Below, in pieces: positions 6,818 to 13,723 of a stretch of 13,723 nt of DNA. The stretch is from the NCBI GenBank assembly GCA_018656855.1, contig JABHYP010000084.1, positions 1 to 13,723 of the forward strand. The letters are read 5' to 3'. Source of the stretch: Candidatus Latescibacterota bacterium (GTDB lineage: Bacteria > Latescibacterota > Latescibacteria > Latescibacterales > Latescibacteraceae). The position numbers were made by a program, and so were the translations under genes. The notes beneath the pieces were generated by a model. It did not search any database. It was not told the DNA's origin and worked only from the letters and a program-made list of their open reading frames with translations. Position 1 is the stretch's first letter; each line of letters begins with the position of its first letter.

Positions 6818-7815
6818 ATAAAAACGCTGTTCTGCTCCTTATAGCCATTTCTACACTAATTATTATTACACTTGCTCCATTCATGGGCATGGAGCGCATA
6901 CCTTTCGGGACTGTTTTAAAACCTGAGTATGGTGACATTAAAACCGAGATTTTCTGGAAAATCAGAATACCGCGCATCCTGACAGCTTTCTGCGCTGGCG
7001 CTGTTCTCGGCGTAAGCGGTATGGCATTCCAGGCGTTGTTCAGAAATCCGCTTGCCACACCGTTTACTCTGGGTGTCTCAAGCGGCGCTGCTTTCGGAGC
7101 CGCGGTCTATGTGAAACTCGGATTCCTGTTTTCATTTCTGGGACTGTCCGGCCAGTCGCTCAGTTCATTTGCGGGAGCGCTTATCGCAATATTTATCGTT
7201 TACGGATTGACGCAGGTGAAAAAAGGTTTTTCAACCGCCACTATGCTGCTTGCAGGCGTGGCAGTAAGCTTTTTTTTCTCGAGTTTTATTCTTTTTATAC
7301 AGTACCTGAGCGATTTTACACATTCGTTCCGAATTCTTCGATGGCTCATGGGTGGGTTTGAACTGGTCGGGTACCGCCCGGTCGTAACAATTCTGCCCTT
7401 CGTGGCAATCGGAGGAGCAATCGTACTTATCCTTACGCGTGAATTGAACCTTATGCTGCTTGGAGAGGATATAGCTTTAAGCCGCGGTGTTAATGTAAAA
7501 AGGGTTAAAACGTTACTCTTTTTCGCGACATCCCTCATGGTCGGAGGTGTTGTTTCAATTACAGGTCCGATAGGATTCGTGGGAATGATGGCTCCTCATA
7601 TCTGTCGTTTACTGATTGGTCATGATCACCACTACCTTACACCAGCGACATTCATGTTCGGTGGCATCTTCCTCGTGTTCTGCGATACCATTTCCAGAAT
7701 GCTTATCGCTCCGGCGGAAATACCTGTCGGTGTTATTACCGCGCTTCTCGGGGGGCCATTTTTCATCTGGCTGCTTCTTTGCGGCTCTTCTGAACGGAGT
7801 ATAGTGAGCGAGTAA
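6814..7815 (+). CDS. FecCD/BtuC-type ABC transporter permease
   Basis: 333 residues. ATG 6814 overlaps the ATPase stop (ATGA). The protein is strongly hydrophobic and consistent with the roughly ten helices of BtuC/FhuB/FecCD permeases. Family signatures are intact: KIRIPRILTAFCAGAVLGVSG, FRNPLATPFTLGVSSGAAFGA in the first half, the RGVNVKR turn, and GPIGFVGMMAPHICRLLIGHDH followed by PAEIPVGVITALLGGPFFIWLL, which contains the ATPase-coupling and last helices. Acting as a homodimer in the inner membrane, it would form the pore for the ligand delivered by the upstream binding protein. The three transporter genes are contiguous with 4-base overlaps. No outer-membrane TonB-dependent receptor is encoded in the window. 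Confidence 0.95.
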   Translation: MNKNAVLLLIAISTLIIITLAPFMGMERIPFGTVLKPEYGDIKTEIFWKIRIPRILTAFCAGAVLGVSGMAFQALFRNPLATPFTLGVSSGAAFGAAVYVKLGFLFSFLGLSGQSLSSFAGALIAIFIVYGLTQVKKGFSTATMLLAGVAVSFFFSSFILFIQYLSDFTHSFRILRWLMGGFELVGYRPVVTILPFVAIGGAIVLILTRELNLMLLGEDIALSRGVNVKRVKTLLFFATSLMVGGVVSITGPIGFVGMMAPHICRLLIGHDHHYLTPATFMFGGIFLVFCDTISRMLIAPAEIPVGVITALLGGPFFIWLLLCGSSERSIVSE

Positions 7816-7839
7816 ATAATTAATCACCGGAGTTATACA

Positions 7840-8355
7840 ATGAAAGGATATATACAAGTTTATACCGGCAATGGAAAAGGAAAGACTACCGCCGCAATAG
7901 GCCTTGCCATACGTGCTGCCGGAGCCGGCATGAAAGTTTTATTTGCACAGTTTGTGAAGGGTGTGGAATATAGCGAGATAAAATCGATGAGAAAGTTTGC
8001 TGATGTGATTACAGTTAAACAGTACGGGCGAGAAAATTTTATTATTGATAAACCCGGCGAGGAAGATATACGGTGTGCGGTCAGGGGTCTGGAAGAAGTG
8101 AAACGTCTCATAACATCGGGGAAATACGACATGGTGATACTTGACGAAGCAAATATCGCCGTGCACTTAAGCTTATTTTCCGCCCGCGACCTTATTGATG
8201 TAATGGATGCAAAGCCGGATAATATGGAGCTTGTCATTACCGGACGCTGTGCCGACTCAAAGGTTATAGACAGGGCTGATCTGGTTACGGAAATGGTTGA
8301 GGTCAAACATTACTATCAAAACGGAGTACAGTCACGTCCCGGTATAGAAAAATAA
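7840..8355 (+). CDS. cobO: Corrinoid (cob(I)yrinic acid a,c-diamide / cobalamin) adenosyltransferase, CobO/BtuR/CobA type
   Basis: 171 residues. ATG 7840 is preceded by GGAG (7829-7832); the gene lies 24 bases after the permease stop in the same operon. Landmarks: MKGYIQVYTGNGKGKTTAAIG with the characteristic P-loop GNGKGKTT (10-17), which binds the ATP triphosphate in the reversed mode of this family; KVLFAQFVKG (32-41); the acidic stretch MVILDEANIAV (98-108); and ELVITGR (130-136), with a GIEK-type C-terminus. Role: transfers the 5'-deoxyadenosyl group of ATP to the reduced cobalt of corrinoids in the cytosol, making the coenzyme form for salvage or synthesis. Its place at the end of the uptake operon is the best evidence that the transporter carries corrinoids. 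The symbol could equally be btuR or cobA. Confidence 0.93.
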   Translation: MKGYIQVYTGNGKGKTTAAIGLAIRAAGAGMKVLFAQFVKGVEYSEIKSMRKFADVITVKQYGRENFIIDKPGEEDIRCAVRGLEEVKRLITSGKYDMVILDEANIAVHLSLFSARDLIDVMDAKPDNMELVITGRCADSKVIDRADLVTEMVEVKHYYQNGVQSRPGIEK

Positions 8356-8397
8356 GCGAAGTAAGCTGCAGCCGATACCTTCATACATCCTCTATTT

Positions 8398-8414
8398 TAC
8401 GGAATTATTCCGTA
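8398..8414. repeat. Perfect short inverted repeat after cobO
   Basis: TACGGAA (8398-8404) and TTCCGTA (8408-8414) are exact reverse complements around TTA. The repeat lies 43 bases after the adenosyltransferase stop and about 180 bases before the cysteine-synthase gene. There is no T-run behind it, so it is a weak terminator at best; a dimeric repressor site or RNA-processing hairpin is equally possible. The rest of 8356-8592 is AT-rich with no gene visible. Confidence 0.35.
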
Positions 8415-8592
8415 CTTAATAAAATCTTATCTGACATCCCGGATAAAGATAACGCTTGTCAGCACCTTAAAAATGTATCATCTTTTCCAGTTCTGAGTTT
8501 ATTTAGCCAGGTTAATTCTTCTGTTTCTAACAAAGCCCTAAAAACTATTGAAAAAAATATTTTGATATAACACAATAATTATGGTGGTTTAA

Positions 8593-9492
8593 ATGTATGA
8601 GAATATTCTAGGGACAATCGGCAAGACTCCTCTTGTGAAAATTAACAAGCTCAATCCTAGTAAAAATGTTTTAATATACGCAAAAATTGATGGTTTTAAC
8701 CCGACCGGGAGCATAAAGGATAGAATCGCATTAAAAATGATTGAACAAGCCGAATTAGAGGGCGCGTTAACAAAGGGAAAAACAATCATAGAACCGACAT
8801 CCGGCAATACCGGCATAAGCCTGGCTATGATCGGTGTGATAAAGGGTTATGCTGTTGAGATAGTTATGAGCGAAGCGGTATCCATCGAGAGAAGAAAAAT
8901 GATAGAGGCGTTCGGCGCGAAAGTAACCCTGACAGATGCAAAACTTGGCACCGACGGCGCAATAAGGAAAGCAAGGGAACTTATCGAGAAGAATCCAGAT
9001 GACTATTTCATGCCGGACCAGTTTTCAAACGAGTACAATAAACTCGCTCATTACAAAACAACCGCGGAAGAGATAATGAAAGAAGCTGACGGCAACATAG
9101 ATTATTTTGTTTCGTCGATCGGAACATCGGGCACGATTATGGGTGTGGGGAAAGCGCTGAAAGAAAGATACTCTGATATAAAAATCGTATGCGCGCACCC
9201 GGTGGCGGGGCACTATATACAGGGATTGAAGAACATGGAAGAAGCTATAGTACCCTCAATTTACGATCCTTCCGAGATTGATCAAACCATAATGGTGGGA
9301 AATGAAGAAGCATTTGAAACGGCGAGAAGAATTGTCCGTGAGGAGGGTATCTTTGTCGGAATGAGCAGCGGTGCTGCGATGTACGCCGCAATCAAAGTTG
9401 CAAAGACTATTGACAGTGGAACAATAATTGTTGTGTTTCCAGACAGGGGAGAAAAGTATTTGAGCACCGATTTGTTTCATTTCACGTCTTGA
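8593..9492 (+). CDS. Cysteine-synthase-family PLP enzyme (CysK/CysM group)
   Basis: 299 residues. ATG 8593 has a GGTGG ribosome site (8583-8587). Fold-type II PLP landmarks: MYENILGTIGKTPLVKINKL, K42 in NPTGSIKDR as the Schiff-base lysine, PTSGNTG (68-74) for the substrate carboxylate, GTSGT (177-181) for the PLP phosphate, GMSSGAA (256-262) and PDRGEKYLST near the end. Role: replaces the acetyl group of O-acetylserine (or the phosphate of O-phosphoserine) with sulfide to give cysteine in the cytosol. The loop around 200-222 (AHPVAGHYIQGLKNMEEAIV) lacks the longer GPHKIQGIGAGF form of classical CysK, so substrate or partner may differ. No cysE or sulfate-reduction gene is adjacent; it appears to be its own transcription unit. 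Confidence 0.92.
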   Translation: MYENILGTIGKTPLVKINKLNPSKNVLIYAKIDGFNPTGSIKDRIALKMIEQAELEGALTKGKTIIEPTSGNTGISLAMIGVIKGYAVEIVMSEAVSIERRKMIEAFGAKVTLTDAKLGTDGAIRKARELIEKNPDDYFMPDQFSNEYNKLAHYKTTAEEIMKEADGNIDYFVSSIGTSGTIMGVGKALKERYSDIKIVCAHPVAGHYIQGLKNMEEAIVPSIYDPSEIDQTIMVGNEEAFETARRIVREEGIFVGMSSGAAMYAAIKVAKTIDSGTIIVVFPDRGEKYLSTDLFHFTS

Positions 9493-9771
9493 ATTTATTA
9501 AGGCAAATGTGGTATAAGAAAGATCATTATAACAATATGTGTCTGAAATATCCGGAATAAACAATAAAGAGATATACAATAGAAAGCAGGAAACAGAAGC
9601 AACAAAATGTCTGAACCACCGCCGCTTGCGCCTGTGAGCCTTTATTTTAACACACCAACACCGACAACAACCCTACCGCTTTCGTTACCAAAAGGACTCT
9701 CATATCTATACTCTTTTTTTAGAATTCAATTCTTTCAATACAGCGCCCCCTGAAAAAGCTATACGGGGTTA
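9493..9771. other. Convergent intergenic region, no gene seen
   Basis: This separates the rightward cysteine-synthase gene from the leftward giant gene. A short perfect inverted repeat, AGAATT (9721-9726) and AATTCT (9728-9733), sits beside a run of seven T (9714-9720). On neither strand does the T-run follow the stem, so it is not a canonical rho-independent terminator. Nothing else is recognised. Confidence 0.4.
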
Positions 9772-12700
9772 TTATCTTAATAGAAGCATTTTTTTGTTAT
9801 CCAGCAGGCGCCCCTGTCTTAAGCCTACAATGTAAACACCGGAAGTAACTTCCCTGTTCTCATCGTCCGTACCGTTCCATATTATTGAATGCTGCCCCGC
9901 ACTTTGTGTATTGTTAAAAAGTGTTTTAATACGCTGTCCCTGTGAAGTATATATCGAAATATTAACTTCACCCTCTTTAACCAGTATATAATTAATAGTT
10001 GTACTCATATTGAAAGGATTAGGGAAGTTTTGTGACAAGTCAAACGTGAGAGGCACAATATCCTGTAAAGTTCCGATTTTCCCGGATATCGTTCTGTTTT
10101 CACCATTTAACGGAACCATAATATTTCGGAAGCTTCTCATATCGACGCTTGACATGCCAACACTGAAATGCCCACTGCCGATAACTTCAAATTCAACATT
10201 AATAATGTTTTCTCCTGAAATAGATATGCCCTCACTCAGATTGCCAAGAACAACCGTATTTGCAATCAGATTTCCCTCAGAAGTTTTAAACTGGACGGGA
10301 GTATTATAATAGTTATTAACGGAATCAAAACCTGAAGTTACTTTATTTACCTTGAGAATATTATCAGTAAAATTAAGAACTATTTCCGCACCCAGAAAAC
10401 CGTTTATATCTCCGGGTGTGAACGATACTAAGAACGTATCGCCTACCTTATAATCTTGCTCATTCCAGTTTAAACCGGCTGTAAATAATGATGGCGCCCC
10501 TTTTGCCGCAATTACCGGTTTTACAGTAACATCAGAATTTTGATACTGATACCAGTTATACATCATGGAAAATGCAACCATGTCCTCAAAGTCAATAACG
10601 CCATCCGGGGGATAAGGATAACCCTCGCTGTACCATGGGGGAATTCCGGCAATATTTTCTCCATCAGGCTTTCCTACAATATCACCCTTATTATTACCCG
10701 CATTCCAATAAGCAACAAGCTGAGCAAAATCATAGAAATCCACATTCATGTTATAATCGAAATCCCCAAGCAGAGTCGGGCCTGCATATTTAGGAGCAAT
10801 TGCAAAATTTGAAAAGTGAGTTACTTTTGCGGAAATAATGTTATATGAAGTATCGACTATAATATCGGAAATACCTTCTGCTTCCAATTTTCCGGAAAGC
10901 GTTACATAAAACAACCTAATGTCCATCGGATCTATTCCAAGATTACTCAAAAGCGTACTATTGTATGGAATAGAAATTTCAACGGGCTCATTGAAAACAT
11001 AAGGGCTGACCACTTCACTATCCACAATTACTTCAAATGTTACTGCTGAAATAATATCTCCTTCATATTCAACTTCTTTTTTATCGTTATCGACTCTTGC
11101 AAAAGAAGGCAGTTTAACGGCTATACTGATTTCTTCAGAAATGCTGTTTAAAGGGAAAAACAGTTTTGCACCGTTCATAAAATCAAGCGGATAGGTAAAT
11201 TCCTCGATAGGAATCTGTTCATTCACAATAATTTCCGGCAGGGTTGCTTCCTTTAAAGAAACAGTAACATCAGTTATGTTTGACACAAGATCATCTCTTA
11301 CGGTTACTGAGGCAACAATAAATCCTTTGCCTCCTTCGATGGCGGTAAACTTTCCATCCTCATCGATTTCACCCACTTCTCCGACAACCGACCAGTGTAT
11401 GGCTGCTGATTCAACGATATTACCGATAGTATCATAAGCAATAGCAGAATACATGATATTCTCGCCAATATTCACTGCGGCATCTTCCGGCGAAATCACA
11501 ATTTCTTCTATTACAATATCCAGCACGACATTAATTTTTGTTAAGAGTGTATCGGCAAGACCGCCTGCACCAGATACTAATATTGATACAGGAATACCTT
11601 TGCCCGTATCATCACTTCCCGGCGTTCCCGATAAAATTCCCTGGGTATCTATCGTTAACCATCCCGGACTTTCAAGCAGCGCAAAGGTGAAAGTATCACC
11701 TTCGTCAGGATCATCAGCAAACAAGGTATCCGAATATACTATACCTTCTGTAGCATCCCATAACTCTGTAGTTAAGAATACCGGAGGATTGTTAACATTT
11801 AATACATTTATTGTTGTAGAGAAAGTATCGGTAAGGCCGCCTGCATCAGATACTGAAACTGATACTGTAATATCAGCGCCAACATCGTCATTATCGGGCG
11901 TTCCCGATAAAATCCCCTGGGTATCTACCGTTAACCATTCCGGATTTTCAAGCAGTGTAAAGGTAAGAGTATCGTCTTTGTTCGGATCATCAACAACCAG
12001 GGTGTAAGAATATTCTATACCCTCCGTGGCATTCTGTAACTCTGCAGTTAAGAATACCGGAGGATTGTTGACATATAATACATTTATTGTTGCAGAGAAG
12101 GTATCGGTAAGACCGCCTGCATCAGATACTGAAACTGATACTGTAATATCAGCGCCAACATCGTCATCACCGGGCGTTCCCAACAACAATCCAGTACTTG
12201 CGTCAATAGAAAGCCACTCCGGTCCGGATATAAGCTGAAACGTAACTGTATCCAGCGAATCAGGATCAGATGCTTCTATTACTACAGCGTATGACAGATT
12301 AACTTTCGCATCCGGCAGTGATGTTGTTATAATTGTTGGACTTTGATTCTTGGTAGATATAACTTCTTCAGCAACATTAAGGTTTAATGTTATCTCATCC
12401 GAAAGGCCGCCTTTATCGGTAACACTTATTACTACAGCAATATCTTTACCCGTATCACCATCACCGGGCGTTCCCGACAACAATCCAGTACTTGCGTCAA
12501 TAGAGAGCCACTCCGGCCCGGATACCAGTTGAAAAATAACTGTATCCAGCGAATCAGGATCGAATGTTTCTATTACTACAGCGTATGACAGATTAATTTT
12601 CGCATCCGGCAGTGATGTTGTTATAATTGACGGTTGATTATTCTTATCATCGGCGCCACCCTCACCCTGAACATCTATAGTATATGTCTCCTCGTGGCTC

Positions 12701-13723
12701 GTGCCGGCAACCTCATTCACGCGGATGACCACAGGGATTCCATAGCCAACATCGGCAGCGGCGGGCATACCTCCGAATTCTCCGGCAGCGGAGTCAAACT
12801 TGAGCCACTGCGGACCCGATATAAGCTGGAATGAGTCATCAGGATTCTTCTTCGTAAGCATATAGTAGTAAGGCATGTTCACTATAGCCATCGGGAGGAA
12901 CATATCGCCGGGCATTCCGCCCTCGCTGAACACATCCAGCATATAATCGTAATTCTTGTCCATTCCAGTACTGCCGGTTACCCTTATCATAACAGGGAAG
13001 TCCATAACAACATCTGCGGCAGTGGGCATGCCTCCGAGTACGCCTGTGTTCTGATCGAGTGTCAGCCAGTATGGGCCGGACATAAGCTCGTACGTATAGG
13101 GAGGTGTCATAGCAGGATCGATTACTGAAACCATGTAATAGTATGGCATATTCACTGTTGCAGGGGGAAGTTCATTTTCGACCATTCCGCCCTCGCTGAA
13201 TACATCCAGCATATAATTATAATCCTTGTCCATTCCAGTACTGCCGGTTACCCTTATCATTACAGGGAAGTCCATAACAACATCAGCGGCTGCGGGCATG
13301 CCTCCGAGTACGCCCGTATTCTGATCCAGTGTCAGCCAGTAAGGACCGGACATTAGTTCGTATGTATAGGGTGGAGTAATTGCCGTATCCGTTACTGGAA
13401 CCATATAGTAGTAGGGCATATTTACTGTTGCAGGGGGAAGTTCATTTTCGGCCGGCCCACCCTCGCTGAATACATCGAGCATATAATCGTAATTCTTGTC
13501 CATTCCAGTACTGCCGGTTACCCTTATCATTACAGGGAAGTCCATAACAACATCGGCGGCTGCGGGCATTCCTCCGAGTACGCCCGTATTCTGATCCAGT
13601 GTCAGCCAGTATGGGCCGGACATAAGTTCGTATGTATAGGGTGGAGTAATTGCCGTATCCGTTACTGGAACCATATAGTAGTAGGGCATATTTACTGTTG
13701 CAGGGGGAAGTTCATTTTCGGCC
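9772..13723 (-). CDS. Giant repetitive T9SS surface protein: Met/Tyr repeats, putative-Ig repeats, BIG2-like, dockerin-like, cohesin-like, sorting domain (5' partial)
   Basis: The frame is open to the window edge, so the N-terminus is missing; 1316 residues are visible. Residue numbers count from the Met codon at 13689. Order: four repeats opening MPYYYM (1-350), four putative-Ig/dystroglycan-cadherin-type repeats (351-724) with P-x-WL-x-[IV]D...G-x-L-x-GTP, a BIG2-like domain (725-814), a beta-rich region ending KVTHFSNFAIAP (815-969), a dockerin-like segment (970-1054) with calcium-loop residues D976, D978, N980, N982, D984, D987 and a degenerate second loop DGVIDFED, a cohesin-like beta sandwich (1055-1212), and a T9SS sorting/FlgD-like domain (1213-1305) opening NFPNPFN and ending KKMLLLR. 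No catalytic domain is visible. Inferred role: an exported cell-surface scaffold or adhesin. It has no operon partner in the window. Confidence 0.9.
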   Translation of the reverse strand, partial: AENELPPATVNMPYYYMVPVTDTAITPPYTYELMSGPYWLTLDQNTGVLGGMPAAADVVMDFPVMIRVTGSTGMDKNYDYMLDVFSEGGPAENELPPATVNMPYYYMVPVTDTAITPPYTYELMSGPYWLTLDQNTGVLGGMPAAADVVMDFPVMIRVTGSTGMDKDYNYMLDVFSEGGMVENELPPATVNMPYYYMVSVIDPAMTPPYTYELMSGPYWLTLDQNTGVLGGMPTAADVVMDFPVMIRVTGSTGMDKNYDYMLDVFSEGGMPGDMFLPMAIVNMPYYYMLTKKNPDDSFQLISGPQWLKFDSAAGEFGGMPAAADVGYGIPVVIRVNEVAGTSHEETYTIDVQGEGGADDKNNQPSIITTSLPDAKINLSYAVVIETFDPDSLDTVIFQLVSGPEWLSIDASTGLLSGTPGDGDTGKDIAVVISVTDKGGLSDEITLNLNVAEEVISTKNQSPTIITTSLPDAKVNLSYAVVIEASDPDSLDTVTFQLISGPEWLSIDASTGLLLGTPGDDDVGADITVSVSVSDAGGLTDTFSATINVLYVNNPPVFLTAELQNATEGIEYSYTLVVDDPNKDDTLTFTLLENPEWLTVDTQGILSGTPDNDDVGADITVSVSVSDAGGLTDTFSTTINVLNVNNPPVFLTTELWDATEGIVYSDTLFADDPDEGDTFTFALLESPGWLTIDTQGILSGTPGSDDTGKGIPVSILVSGAGGLADTLLTKINVVLDIVIEEIVISPEDAAVNIGENIMYSAIAYDTIGNIVESAAIHWSVVGEVGEIDEDGKFTAIEGGKGFIVASVTVRDDLVSNITDVTVSLKEATLPEIIVNEQIPIEEFTYPLDFMNGAKLFFPLNSISEEISIAVKLPSFARVDNDKKEVEYEGDIISAVTFEVIVDSEVVSPYVFNEPVEISIPYNSTLLSNLGIDPMDIRLFYVTLSGKLEAEGISDIIVDTSYNIISAKVTHFSNFAIAPKYAGPTLLGDFDYNMNVDFYDFAQLVAYWNAGNNKGDIVGKPDGENIAGIPPWYSEGYPYPPDGVIDFEDMVAFSMMYNWYQYQNSDVTVKPVIAAKGAPSLFTAGLNWNEQDYKVGDTFLVSFTPGDINGFLGAEIVLNFTDNILKVNKVTSGFDSVNNYYNTPVQFKTSEGNLIANTVVLGNLSEGISISGENIINVEFEVIGSGHFSVGMSSVDMRSFRNIMVPLNGENRTISGKIGTLQDIVPLTFDLSQNFPNPFNMSTTINYILVKEGEVNISIYTSQGQRIKTLFNNTQSAGQHSIIWNGTDDENREVTSGVYIVGLRQGRLLDNKKMLLLR
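11518..12639 (-). repeat. Four putative-Ig (He_PIG/dystroglycan-cadherin-like) repeats, about 92-97 residues each
   Basis: C1 is 12639-12349, C2 12348-12070, C3 12069-11794, C4 11793-11518. Each has an opening I/V-TxxLPDA or NPPVFLT strand, a DPD-type acidic turn, WLSID or WLTxD, GTPG, and a SVSDAGGLxD closing strand. C2 is a mosaic: its first half is nearly identical to C1, and its second half shares a 55-base identical stretch with C3 (12113-12167 versus 11837-11891). Confidence 0.9.
12640..13723 (-). repeat. Tandem 270-bp repeats encoding Met/Tyr-rich 90-residue modules
   Basis: Units run right to left: R1 13689-13420 (270 bp), R2 13419-13150 (270 bp), R3 13149-12877 (273 bp) and a diverged R4 12876-12640 (237 bp). 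The last 34 bases of the window match 13420-13453 exactly, so at least one more unit lies outside. R1 and R2 differ at about 15 of 270 bases and 4 of 90 residues by eye. Each R1 unit carries 8 Met and 8 Tyr and no Cys. The core PYWLTLDQNTGVLGGMP shows the same fold as the putative-Ig repeats that follow. The array is highly similar at R1-R3 and decays at R4. Confidence 0.95.

Noticed and set aside
9714..9733. Terminator between the convergent genes
   Set aside because: The stem is only six A/T-rich pairs with a one-base loop, and the T-run lies on the wrong side for both transcripts.
11453..12834. Plus-strand open frames opposite the giant gene
   Set aside because: They mirror the repeats of the minus-strand gene, are low in complexity, lack ribosome sites and match no family; they are antisense shadows.
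12640..13723. CRISPR array or satellite DNA as the explanation of the tandem repeats
   Set aside because: The period is 270 bp, a multiple of three, with an open frame throughout and mostly conservative changes; there are no short repeats with unique spacers, so it is coding repetition.

Overview
The window reads as a piece of an anaerobic or microaerophilic bacterium of the FCB superphylum (Bacteroidota/Chlorobi relatives or candidate phyla such as Latescibacterota, KSB1 or Cloacimonadota). I cannot fix the phylum. The main clues are two unrelated surface proteins that both end in the NxPNPFNx-type sorting/FlgD-like domain of the type IX secretion system, one carrying a lamin-tail domain and the other a dockerin-like plus a cohesin-like module. 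An anaerobe-type oxidative-stress set (rubredoxin modules, rubrerythrin) supports the anaerobic reading.

Layout. 1-483 (+) is the C-terminus of a lamin-tail/T9SS secreted protein, cut by the window edge. 484-832 is an AT-rich intergenic stretch with a long imperfect hairpin just before the next gene. 833-2948 (+) holds a two-gene unit: two rubredoxin domains fused to an FMN glutamate-synthase-type domain, then rubrerythrin. 3130-4317 (+) is a di-haem cytochrome c peroxidase/MauG-type lipoprotein. 4529-4744 (+) is a small DUF2892-type membrane protein. Both of the last two genes start 36-38 bases after attC-like motifs. 5100-8355 (+) is a tight operon for cobalamin/corrinoid (possibly iron-siderophore) uptake: binding protein, ATPase, FecCD permease and corrinoid adenosyltransferase, the first three joined by ATGA overlaps. 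8593-9492 (+) is a cysteine-synthase-family PLP enzyme. 9772-13723 (-) is a giant repetitive T9SS cargo protein whose N-terminus lies beyond the window.

How it works together. The rubredoxin-FMN protein, rubrerythrin and cytochrome peroxidase form a plausible peroxide/oxygen-defence and electron-shuttling neighbourhood. The transport operon would import a corrinoid that the last gene adenosylates. The giant minus-strand protein is built from nearly identical 90-residue Met/Tyr-rich modules, diverged copies of the same putative-Ig fold, a BIG2-like domain, a beta-rich region, dockerin-like and cohesin-like modules, and a T9SS sorting domain. It looks like a cell-surface scaffold or adhesin that is still gaining repeats.

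Most worth a second look are the recently amplified Met/Tyr repeats, a chimeric repeat with a visible crossover point, cohesin and dockerin-like modules on one T9SS cargo, the attC-like sites around the peroxidase gene, the structured leader before the rubredoxin-FMN gene, and a possible eroded cobalamin riboswitch before the uptake operon.
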